Assembly: GCA_001642005.1 (NCBI GenBank)
Contig: LWCA01000324.1
Coordinates: 1 to 32,250, forward strand
Source of the DNA: Intoshia linei
Lineage: Eukaryota > Orthonectida > Rhopaluridae
Direction of reading: 5' to 3'
DNA length: 32,250 nucleotides
Shown: one piece after another, positions 22,094 through 32,250 of the stretch
Position numbering within the stretch: position 1 is the stretch's first letter
Layout of the letters: every line of letters starts with the position of its first letter
The notes under the pieces: generated by a model
What the model was told of the DNA's origin: nothing
Seen by the model: the letters and a program-made list of their open reading frames with translations, nothing else
The model's database searches: none
Position numbers and translations under genes: made by a program

Positions 22094-25000
22094 CTAAATG
22101 TTCTCAACATTGTCATTTGTTAAAATATTGAGATTAGTAAAATTGCGTGAAATGGATTGAATATCATCAGCTATTTGACATTTTGGATTAATTTTACCCA
22201 ATTTCCAAGTTCTTTTTCGACCAGTTTTTTTACACTTGTCTTGATATTTGTTATTTATAATTCTAAAAATAATTTAACTAATTTAAAAAAATCCTATACC
22301 TAAATATATAGTTTTTACGTTTTTCATCATTTTTTATTACAACATTGGAATCAATGTTGGTTTTTTTAAAATCATAACAACTTTTATTACGTTGAAACCC
22401 AACATCCTAAAACCAAATTACACCATTTTATTTTTTTATTCTTTTATTTACCAATTTGACTGAATTTTTGACCTTTAAAGACGTCATATTATTTTTTCTC
22501 TTTTTCCAAGTATCTTCATGATTTGATTCTAAAAACAATTGACAATGTGAAATAAAAACAACCTTTCTTAATTTCAAATTTAGTATGTTGATTATGTTTA
22601 GCTTTCACAAATATTTTTGATTTCAAGTTTTTTCTAATAATTTAATAAATAAAAATACAAAATTAACAACCCTCTATTTCTAGAATTTAATAATTTTTGT
22701 TTAATATTTTTGTCTTTTTTAGGAGTAAATTTATTTTGAATAAAATTATTCATACTTTTTGACAATACATTATTTGAATTTATTGAATTTACAGAAAATT
22801 CATCACACATTTTAAAATTGTTGGCAATTTTATTTTCTTTTAAAAAGTTATCTACATTTTTAAAACTAAAGGTTATAATTTTAGGTTCATCTTTTTGTTT
22901 GTGTTTCAATTTTTCACATTTTTTACGTAAATTTCGACGTATTACATCTCGGACATTATTTAAATAAAAATATTCACTGGTATTCAAACGACTTAGCGGA
23001 TTATCATTAATAAAATCCAAGGCTGATATTGCTAAAGCTCGACCAATCTAAAAAATTTTGAAGTTTTTTTACAATTATTTTGGTTAAACCTGTTCGTAAT
23101 GTGTTGGAGTGTATTTTGGTGGAAACTTGCATAATAATGGTGGTGATGTCCGTTCATAAACATCGTTTGGAACAGGAGATAATTTGTTAATTATTCGGCC
23201 CATATTGTAATTACATTCCAATGTATAACTGCAAATAGTCATTATCCTTACTTATATAATATGTTACGCAATATTTGTTTGTGTGTCTGTGTTCCCGTTT
23301 ATTTCAATAACTACTAGTCTTAAAATTTTATAACGTTCACATTTCAATTACAATTTTTTCCGGGTGTTAGTAAAAAAAATTTCAACCTCCCAAACTCACA
23401 TCCTACAGGTCAAAAACTACAATTGTCCTTTTTTTAAAAATCAAACGAATTGGAGAATTAAAAAAAATATATACTCTGATACGGATTTTAAAATTATAAA
23501 TATTATCATAAATTTAAATTTAAAAAAATATATCTTCAGGACCAAAACCACAAATTACCCTTTTTTTTTAATGAAAACAGTTCTAGAATTTAAAAAAAAT
23601 TACATGTGGTACAGTTTTATCCTGTTAACACACACAAAATAATTTAATTCCTAAAATAGTTTCGAAATAAAAAAAATGAATATTAAAGTATTTTTTTGAA
23701 CGTGAAGGCGTCACTTATTCAAACTGAAATTTTTTGTGTCTTAATAGTCATTCTTAATTAATAATCATCTTAATGTCAGAATACAAATATAGCATTTGTA
23801 ATTTTTTTAAATTTCTTGGGCTGTTTTTATTTTTAAAAAAAAAGGGGTAATCTTCGATTTGATCGTGAAAATTATCTTTTTTTAGGTTACCAATTATGAT
23901 AATAATTATAATTTTAAAAACTATCCCAGAATTTATGTTTTATAAAATTTTAGGACATGTTTCATATTTAAAACAAATGGTAATTTGTGGTTTTGACAAT
24001 GAAGGTATGCATTTCTGAGGCTGAGATTTACGACAATGTTAATGTTTTTAAACGTGTCCCAGAATATGTTTTATTAAATTTTTGGGATGATTTTATTTTT
24101 AACAAAAGGTAAAATTGGGTTTTTGACCCTGAAGGACTCAAATTCTGAAACTGAAAAATAAATATAAACACGTCCTGGGAAAAACTGTATTAGAAATTGG
24201 GTTTTTTAAATTCTACGATTGTCAATTTTTTAAATAAACAGTAACAGACAGACATTCAATTTTATATAACTATAATTAATGGATGTTTTCATATACATTT
24301 GTATAAGTCAATTATAAATGTACATAAAATGAGATACCGGAAGTGAAAATGATTAGTAGTGAATCAGTGCTACTAATATGATATTATTACTAAGGATTAT
24401 TTAGTTTCAATAACAAATTTAATCTGAAAATCAAACAGGCAGATTGACATAAATATTATTAATGACTACTGTTAACTGATTTAATTAGTTATTACAAGTT
24501 GTAATATTAAGTATATCTAGTTTTAATTTACAATTAAAGCTACGTAAAATCGTTACATAAAAATTTGCCAATACAACCTCAAAATTATCACACCACATTT
24601 TAGTTGGTTGTCATCATTTTTTTTCAATACCTTCATAGGATTCCAGAGCGAAAAAAGGTTATGAATACCTGGTTTACATGGAAAAATACATCAAGAAATA
24701 AAAATAGATATTTAAAAGAAACGTAAAAAATGTTTATAAATAACAAATTTGTGCGGGTATTGCAAAATCTTTAATCGGCACAGCATGGTGATGCCCCAGG
24801 CATCATGCCTGACTAGTGCATGTAAATAGTTATTTATATACATTTATTTATATTTATTCTACTAAAGTACTCAATTGCAATAGAAATAAAAATAACGAAT
24901 CTATAATAATAATCTTAATTTATTGCAACCAATTTAATTGCAATTCATTGGTAAAAATTATTGAAAAATAATCAATTAATTGTTCAAAAATTATTTTTCA

Positions 25001-27372
25001 ATTATTTTCAATCCCTGGTCACTAGTGACTCACTACACTGTAATACCATTTATTAGTCAATATTTATATATAATGGCAGATTTAGATGTGTTTAAAACTT
25101 TAAGTATTGCATGGGTTTATAAAATTAAATTATAATAGTATAAATTATCACGAATCAATTATGCCATTCAATATATAAATAAATAACTAAAACACTAAAA
25201 ATAAATAACCGTTTACAATAAATCATTTGAAAATAAATAAATAGATAGTGTAAAAAATATTATGTAAAAATTTAATAAGATTCAATGTCCCTATGTAATT
25301 ATTAATTTTTAAAAGTTGACATTAACAAAATATAAAAATGGCATTACCTATTAATCAATCCAAAAGTCTTACAAATAGAAACACGTCCAGATCCTTCTTT
25401 ACTAGACATTCTATTTGAATCTTTCATGTACATATTTTTGAAAGAAAAATTTGATGCATTAAAATCAAAATGAGGTGTATTCAAAGCCATTAATTTAGCA
25501 AAGAGAATATTATCAACTTGTTCATCTTCTGTTTCAAAGTGGTTTCCGTAAAAGAAACAGCCTCTTTTGGAAGCATGTGCATGTAAATCTAAAATTTGTC
25601 AAAAACAGATAAAAATGTTAAGTCGATATTGATGTTGTAGATTAAAACAACACAACTCTGAAAAAAAACTGTATCAAATTAATTTTGAATCTTTAAAATA
25701 AAATGTAACATTCTACAATTACACCCTCAATTAAATTCAAATCATTAATCAATTATTTTCCATATAATGCAATCAATCAAAAAGATGAGTAAACTGATTT
25801 AAAATTTGTTATGTAAATCAATAATGTAGTTATTTGACATTTGATTAAAAAACAAATGTAATTAAAATTACCAAAATAAAAAGCAATTCCGCTACAAGGT
25901 TTGTTTAAATTGTATAAAGTGTCAATATTAATGTCTTTGAAATCAGTATTAACCGAGATTAAATTTTTAGAACCATTTTTAGTAAAATCCAATTGATGAA
26001 AAAAAGATACACCATTTGATTTTTCGCAGACATTAAGACTTTTGGAACTTTCAGTGAAATCCGTTGTTCCCTAATATATTATATTAATTAGATTACTTAA
26101 AATCACCTTTTCATTATTAGTAATCATACTTGCATTACTCCCATTAGACTTCACAGCTGGTAAATTAGGTTGAGTAAAATGAGCCAAACACTTGCTAAAT
26201 TTACTCAAATGTGTGTATTTGCTTAAAGCGTTTATATAATTAAATTTTCCATTGGGATCCATTCGGTTCATAAAATGATAATAAATCAATAAAGATTTTA
26301 CAGCATATATTGAAGGATATTTTTCAAAATCTGGTATTCCCATATACATGCGGTTCAGATTAATTCCCTCTAAATTTGTACGATAGTGGCCACATTTTAC
26401 ACCGTCGGGGTTCAACATTGGTATAATTTTAAAGACAAATCGTTTTCTAAGTTTGACGCTACGTTCATCATTTTCTCGCAATAAAAATTCAATGAATCCT
26501 TTATAAACAAAACTCGATGGAGTTTCTCCAGGATGTACTCTAGCACTCAAAAAATAGACCTGTTTATAGGAAAATATAAAAACTTATTTTAAGTGAACCT
26601 TTTTGTCTCTAAAGGTTTGACACCGTGGTTTGGGTTCAGGAAACAGACGTTTATCGATTCGATCTTCGCATTCGGTCAATTTTGAAAAATTAGAAATTGT
26701 GATTAAATCAATACGATTTCCTCCTTTCGAAAGACATAACAATTCGCGGTAATAATAAATTTCCCTGTTGATATTAAATTAAAATTAAAAAATGAATAAA
26801 ATATACCCAAGTTTACAATTTGCGTACTTGCGATCCAATTTCTCCAACTGTGTTTGGCATTTTTCATAGGACCATGGATAAGTGAATGCGAAATATGTAA
26901 ACGATTTTAATGCTGCCGTAAATTTATGATGAAATGTCAATATTTTAGTTTCAGATGAAATAAAATCATACACGACACGACTACTCACTCTTTCCCAACC
27001 AAGTTTACCAGGAATAGTTCTAGTTACAGGTGCAAATCCTTGACCAAATAATTTTCCATGTCTATTCAAATTCATAATATTGAATTGCACCATTGAGCCA
27101 ATAGGTACGCCAGTTACAGAAAAATAAAACCACGATCTATTGTTAATGAGTATTAAAACAAATAAAATCACCTATTCGAATTTTCGTAAATGGTTCCTTC
27201 ACAATCCAGCCGAGTCCAAATGTTAAAAACGTAAATTTTATCAGAATCCTCTAAAAAACACTTGAAAAATTAAGAATCCAAGTGTACCTTCAATAGACGC
27301 CTCTTCTACTCGGGCCAGGTTTCCAGAATCAAATTTTGAAGAAAACACAATATTTCCAAAGGATTTTTCCAT
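22094..27372 (-). CDS. AGBL5: Cytosolic carboxypeptidase-like protein 5 (tubulin deglutamylase), 13 exons, 831 aa
   Basis: An M14-family zinc carboxypeptidase. Known homologues remove glutamates, including the branch-point glutamate, from polyglutamylated tubulin in the cytoplasm and cilia. Exons: 27288-27372, 27172-27250, 26807-27136, 26599-26764, 26107-26559, 25872-26070, 25348-25588, 23090-23228, 22668-23047, 22563-22633, 22452-22528, 22300-22406, 22094-22262. All phases agree, giving 831 residues against about 886 in human. The N-terminus [14 protein letters not shown] matches AGBL5. Catalytic landmarks are all present: HPGE (zinc H229, E232), NPDG 270-273, NLNR (R290), [10 protein letters not shown] (zinc H440), KEGSGRV, and SYTLECNYN with catalytic E522. 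Residues about 320-437 are the variable insert known in the family. The tail after 580 is Lys-rich and unconserved. Introns are 34-45 bp except intron 6 (283 bp) and intron 7 (2,119 bp). The gene looks intact. Confidence 0.95.
23229..25347. other. Intron 7 of AGBL5, repeat-filled
   Basis: It joins ATTAATAG (exon 7) to TTATACATTGG (exon 8), restoring the SYTLE motif across AG|T. At 2.1 kb it is about fifty times longer than most introns of this gene. Repeat family A occupies 23360-24240. A short inverted repeat (gatgccccaggcatc) lies near 24793. I see no nested gene. Confidence 0.8.
23360..24240. repeat. Dispersed repeat family A, copy 4, partly inverted
   Basis: The left part (23360-23640) carries the forward phrases aaattaccctttttttt and tatcctgttaacacacacaaa. 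The right part (about 23690-24240) carries reverse-strand phrases: aacgtgaaggcgtcac, aattttttgtgtc, ggtaatttgtggttttgac, and gggtttttgaccctgaagg. The two halves therefore form a large imperfect inverted repeat of the family seen at 8700-9290 and elsewhere, perhaps two head-to-head insertions. Confidence 0.6.
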
Positions 27373-27522
27373 TTCTAGCAAATTCAGTGTTCAATATTTT
27401 GTTTCCAAGCATAAATTGATCAATTGCTGAAATTACACGATAAAACAATGCGAAACAATTACAAAAGTGTACAGAATAAAAGAACAAAAGGAATTGGAAT
27501 TTTTAAAATGGAAATATAAAAA

Positions 27523-27528
27523 TTTATT
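27523..27528 (-). promoter_or_regulatory. Candidate polyadenylation signal of the Myc gene
   Basis: AATAAA on the minus strand, 80 bp after the Myc stop and about 150 bp before the AGBL5 start codon, so it can end the Myc transcript before AGBL5 begins. In such AT-rich DNA one hexamer may be chance. Confidence 0.45.
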
Positions 27529-27607
27529 TATGTATTAATACACTATTAACTATATATAATTTTATAAATAAAAGATGATGCATTTATACACTATATCAGA
27601 AAAAATA

Positions 27608-29264
27608 TTAATAATTTGCTATTTTCTTGGATTTATTCATATTATTGTACGACCTCTTCAATAATAAATGTTTACCCTTCAATTTTTCAAGATGGCATTT
27701 GGTATTTTTTTCTTCTTTAACTAGTATATCAATATATTCGATAGCATCTTGTAAAATCGTAACTTTGGCTCGACGGTTTCTATTTTTCATGACTGGAACT
27801 AAATCTCTTAAAATTTCAAAATTTGTTTTTAAATCATTCCTGCGTTTTCTTTCTAAATCATTATGTTGGCTCCTTTTTCCACCGGTTTTTTCATTTTTAT
27901 ATACATAATGTTGTCTCTTATAAAAGCTGTGAGAATCGTGTTTTGGAGAAGGTCTATATTCTGTTTGGTCATTTTTCCAATTTGAAATCTCAACATCTTC
28001 GTCAGAATTGGAAGTATCTGAATTTGAAAAGCCGTGGTAAAAGTTTTTATTTGGTGTAGATTTATAATTTGCTTTTTGATAAGAAAATGGTATGTTGTAA
28101 TTGTGTATTTCAGCAACATGCGCTTTGAGGAGACCATAATTTATCTTAGCGGATAGACAGTTTTGTTTGAAATTTTCAGGACAATGACAACGATTTTTTT
28201 TCTCTTTTGGACTAGGTGGAGGAGTATCGTAGCTAGAATTAATTTTTAAAGTATTAGAGTGCGTTTTAAATTGATTTGATGGCATCGTTGTAGATTGATC
28301 AGACTCGGATTCAGTTTGTTCAATGTTGAAATCATAATCGTCTTGTTTTGCGTTTGAAAATTTGCGATATTTGTAATTGAATTCGGACGTACCACTGGAT
28401 CTACGACGACGTCTACGTCTGTAAATGTTTTTTTTGTATTGATTCCGATTTTGATATTTTTTACTCGAAAAAATTGAGTCGAAATTAATTTCAAAGTAAT
28501 TATTGGCAATGTCGATTTCATCGTCTAATGTAAAAAATTAAATTAATCAAGTTAAATTAAAGTAAAAGTAAATTACCTGAACTTTCAATCTCGGAATGCT
28601 CAAATTGTATAACGTGCCGATAAAAAACATTTTTTAAGGCTAGTTCGTAGTTTTTTATTGGCATGCGACCGGGTTCTTCGTCAATTCCCATTAAATTCTT
28701 GATGGCTACATTGGAGGATTTGATATCAACAGTAGAAGACCACATGCAATCGTGAATTAGAGGGTAATTGTTGTAGGCTTTTATGTGAACAGTGTGTAGA
28801 TTGTCTGTAGAAAAAGATTTGTGTAAATTTGTATCGTTTTGTATATTTTGAATAAACGGATAGCTCTGAGTTCGAACCACGTTCTTGTCGGTAAAATCAA
28901 TGCATCCTAATTGTTCCTGAGAAGTCTCTCGTGCAGGTTTCAGGAAAACGTCATCTTTGGTATTAAATATATCTAACGAAATATGTTCTAAAGGTACAAA
29001 ATTGATAGAATCTAAATTGGATAGAAATTCTGAATTGTCTAAAGCAGTCGAATCACTCCGGTACAACAATCCGGAATTTTTTATTTGGCAGTCGAAAGTA
29101 TCAGTAAAAACTTGACTTGAAACGGATTCACATGTGGATTCGCTTTCACTGGTATAATGTTCGTTTTTGTTAAATAACTCTGTTTCGGTATCAGATTTGT
29201 CCGAAAAATTGTCAATTTCAAATAGAGTACCAACTTCACATTTAACAAGATTAGAGTTAAACAT
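27608..29264 (-). CDS. MYC: Myc-family bHLH-leucine zipper transcription factor, two exons, 534 aa
   Basis: Exons 28577-29264 and 27608-28524 join at a 52-bp phase-1 intron. The ATG is preceded in frame by a TAG 12 bases upstream. Residues 168-177, PLIHDCMWSS, match Myc box II (DCMWSG), the segment that recruits TRRAP/acetyltransferase complexes in known Myc proteins. Residues 298-305 and about 398-409 are acidic/Ser stretches, and R265-R271 is an arginine run that may aid nuclear import. The C-terminus carries KRSQHNDLERKRRND with E-box contacts H450, E454 and R458. A helix-loop-helix (ILRDLVPVM, AKVTILQDAIEYI) and a short leucine-rich zipper follow. AKVTIL and the EEK after helix 2 resemble Myc more than Max. 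By family, it should bind CACGTG as a heterodimer with Max and drive growth genes. A TPPPSP motif at 330-335 resembles the Myc box I degron but lies after box II. Confidence 0.92.
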
Positions 29265-32250
29265 AGTATAATTAGAAATCTAAATAAATAATTACACAAA
29301 GACCAATCATATGAATATATTTACAAATGAATGAAATAATAACATTTCAACAATGCGTAATATTACTCAAATTTGTAAATTCCATGATGCACAATAAATG
29401 ACAAATATTCCAGACAAGACAAATATTCCAGACAAAATGGTTTATGTACGCTATTTATAAATGCGACTGAAAACTAAATCTAAGAAAAATTGGGTGCGCG
29501 TCTGAATAGAATGGTTCATCAAGTACGTATTTATTCACTGTCTGTCTGTATTTGAACTTTGCGAAAAACCAATTCATTAATTGAGCTGATATGTAACACC
29601 AACTCTGTAGACTTTTCATTCATTTATTTGCAATTCGTACAGAATTGTAAATTTTGCAAAATTCACAAGTAAAAAAACACAATTTCATGTAAAATTTAAA
29701 GATAATGCAATTAAAATCAAACTATAAATTATAAAGGGTGACTGTAATCAATAAAACAATTGAATTAATTATAAATTATGCTATTACTTGAATTAATTAC
29801 CTAAATCTTGAAATAAATTTAAATGATGGTTACAAAATTGAATAAATACAATTAATGTATATAATGGATTAGTGACTGGATATAAAATCAAGCACTAGTA
29901 CAAGTCGTCTTTCGTTAATTGAAAGTAAATGAAAGTCGTAAATGATGTTCAAAGCTCTGTGACGCAGTGAAATTGTACACCGTCTCAATTATGCCATAAA
30001 CACAATATAAACGCACATTAATTGCAGTCACAAATTTTAATCAAATACCTGCTTTAATTTAAAAGCGTGAGAAAATGATGCACCGATTAACCTTTTTATA
30101 ATTTTTAGACAGAAGGTATTGCATGCATAAGAAATCCATAGTCTAGTTATAATTTTTAGGGACCAGGTTAAAATTAAAATGTCCAGTTTATATTATCGTT
30201 TTAGCAAACATTTACATTATTACAATTTACACTCATAAATGACATTTGGGTTAAATATTAATTTATATAAAATCAAAAGCTACCTATTTTGTGTATATTT
30301 ACAATAGCAAGATGAAATATTGTTAATTTTGAAAAATATTATATTTTAAAGTTTCATGCAACTCCATTTGTATTTTTTATAAACTGAAGCTGCACTTTTA
30401 TTTACTTATCTTCACGCCAAATTCAACGAAACACTCGTGTAACAGACAATTGCTAATTGGTAAATATTTACAATTGTTTTTACTTCTAATTTTAGTGTTA
30501 GCCTTCAATTTCACGCGTTTTTAAATGGTAAACTAGCCATGATTGCTTTTACTAACAAATTTATTACACCATTTATCCGTTTGTTAAATTGATTTACAAT
30601 TAAGTCAAATTAAATTCAACACGCTAACAGTAGCATCAATTTACGTGATAGGTAATTTGCTTTTTTTACTGCATATTTTTCAAAATTGCAATATGTTTAT
30701 TTTTTATTTACATACATTTCACATTTTATACCCTTGTCATTGTAAATCTAATAATTTTATTATCACCTATTAAATTTTACCCTCTAGAAAAATTCACAAT
30801 CGTTTTTATTTAAACCATAATTGGTGTGTATTTGTTGCATTGTAAACATTTTTATAATGTGATTTTTCTGTGAAAATTATTATAGCAATGAAAATCTTGC
30901 AGTTAAACTTTTAAAATTTAATTTTTTTTATGTATTGGTAGCGTTTTATAATTTTGTTAACTTTTGGTAATTATAAAATTTCGGTATTGAAATAAAATTT
31001 AATTTCGAAAAAATTGAAATTTCAATTTTTTTTAATTGTACGCAGCAATTAATACATGTACAATTTCAAGACTTAACTAACTGACCATTATAAATACAAA
31101 ATTACCTTCGCACTTGTAAATGCTTTTCATGTCCGGACCGTATAAATCAAATTGTAAAAGAAAATGTCTAATTTTATTTTTTATTTATTTACTTATGATC
31201 AGTATCAACTTTAACAAACGATACGCAAAAATAAGAGTTTACATATTGGAATGTCATGACTCGGGATACATCTATTATTTTATCTTAATTTCTTTTTAAA
31301 ATATTGCAATGGTTTTTTCTCTTTTTCAAAGTTAACTAAGACTGCAACAACTAACAAAGAAGGAGGCGAAGAAAACTATTGTTTTACAAGTAAACTAATA
31401 TTCGAAAAATGTAATTGTTTTATTGTATTGGGCGATAATCCATCTAACTTAAAAAAGCTGCTGTTTTTTGCAATTAATTTTTATTTTATTAATTATTTTG
31501 TTAAAAAAGATTGTAAAGAATCTTAATCGTAAAAATTGTAAAATTTGACCGATTCAGATGCAAATTCCTAAAAAAGAACGATTCCTTGGAATTCGTTGCA
31601 TCACTAATAATAACCAAAATTACTCAGATTTGAGTAATAGGAATGTAGAAAATATGCTAAAATTTCATATGCATTTTACAGGTCAAAATTGTAAGTTTTA
31701 TTGCTTACATTTATAAATTGACTGACAAAGTATTTTATATACACAGATTAATGTTTTTTGTGAATTAATTTGTTTATGTATTTGTGACTAACAGAGGATA
31801 GTAAGTAACAATCACTCCACAGCCTAGCAACACGAAGCTTTAACCTTGGATAATCCGTTACAAAGGCAAGGACATTGGAAATCAAGTAATAAGCACATAG
31901 TTACAGAACTTTCAATGATAAACAAAGTTATACTGGATTATATATTATTACTAGAGTCGACATTTTATAGCACTAAAAATTCGATGATAATGCTAATTTT
32001 ATTGACTTTATACAATTGTGAGCCTGTAATTTTGCACGAAATTATAAATGCTAGAAAGTAGTTTTTAAGTCAATAAGTTGCGTTGATAGTTCTATTTTTT
32101 TCATTTTAAATTCTAGAAATGCACGCATTTAAATTGCATTTAAGCACTTATGCATTTATGCAAAATTTGCACTAACCAATTTGTTTTTTACATAATAAAA
32201 ATTGTGAGTGCAATAACTATGTCACTTTTTGTGATTTAAGTTTATTTTAC
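29265..32250. other. Region upstream of Myc, no gene supported
   Basis: About 3 kb of AT-rich sequence that should contain the Myc 5' UTR and promoter. The only sizeable open frame, 31846-32061 (+), encodes LDNPLQRQGHWKSSNKHIV and then a hydrophobic stretch. It has no domain I recognise and no visible splice partners, so it may be transposon debris. An ATGCA-rich patch lies at 32120-32170. Confidence 0.5.
29400..29435. repeat. 18-bp perfect tandem duplication upstream of Myc
   Basis: gacaaatattccagacaa occurs twice back to back, 136 bp upstream of the Myc start codon, within the likely promoter or 5' UTR. Confidence 0.85.

Noticed and set aside
24770-24830. Short inverted repeat gatgccccaggcatc as a possible RNA gene or regulatory hairpin
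   Set aside because: A single short palindrome in a repeat-rich intron is not enough to call an RNA or a site.
27627-28137. Open frames overlapping Myc on both strands
   Set aside because: They are shadows of the bHLH exon, whose own frame has clear domain matches and correct splice phase.
28246-28521. 91-codon minus-strand frame at the start of Myc exon 2
   Set aside because: Out of frame with the phase-1 junction; the correct frame leads into the bHLH domain.
31846-32061. 71-codon plus-strand frame near the right edge
   Set aside because: Begins at a TTG, has no recognisable motif and no splice partners; kept only as possible transposon debris.
1-32250. CRISPR arrays, bacterial operons, riboswitches, viral genes
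   Set aside because: None seen; the gene structure is spliceosomal throughout and repeats lack regular spacers.

Overview
The window is about 75% A+T eukaryotic DNA with very small spliceosomal introns (mostly 34-60 bp, GT-AG). It carries animal-type genes: a Myc transcription factor with Myc box II, and the tubulin deglutamylase AGBL5/CCP5. This points to a small-intron, AT-rich metazoan or close holozoan relative. An orthonectid-like or other reduced animal genome would fit, but that identification is inference. Nothing bacterial, viral or CRISPR-like was seen.

Layout. 1-557 (+): decayed 3' part of a Tc1/mariner transposon ending in its terminal inverted repeat and a TA. 677-1266 (+): last three exons of an ankyrin-repeat gene, with the transposon in the preceding intron. 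About 1792-17110 (-): one very large gene built from about 43 tiny exons, converging on the ankyrin gene. It starts with a signal peptide and encodes about 1,390 residues of tandem cysteine-rich modules, usually one module per exon. Nearly every intron is in phase 1 and the frame stays open through every junction I reconstructed. Its longer introns hold transposon debris: a hAT-like MITE, a dispersed repeat family, and a gap-like N flanked by a 51-bp duplication. 17111-22093: gene-poor, with one tRNA-Gly(CCC) on the minus strand and a second MITE copy. 22094-27372 (-): complete 13-exon AGBL5 (831 aa) with one 2.1-kb repeat-filled intron. 27608-29264 (-): complete two-exon Myc (534 aa), head-to-tail with AGBL5 and 236 bp upstream of it. 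29265-32250: no gene that I can support.

The cysteine-rich gene is the most novel object. Two blocks of canonical six-cysteine modules (C-x3-C-x2-C-x5-7-C-x2-C-x8-16-C, furin-like/growth-factor-receptor type) flank a central block of diverged, mostly four-cysteine modules with a Trp/Tyr-Asp signature. It was probably made by repeated duplication of symmetric phase-1 exons. A secreted or surface location is inferred from the signal peptide; the C-terminal end is unresolved. The three named gene groups (surface repeat protein, tubulin deglutamylase, Myc) show no functional link beyond proximity.
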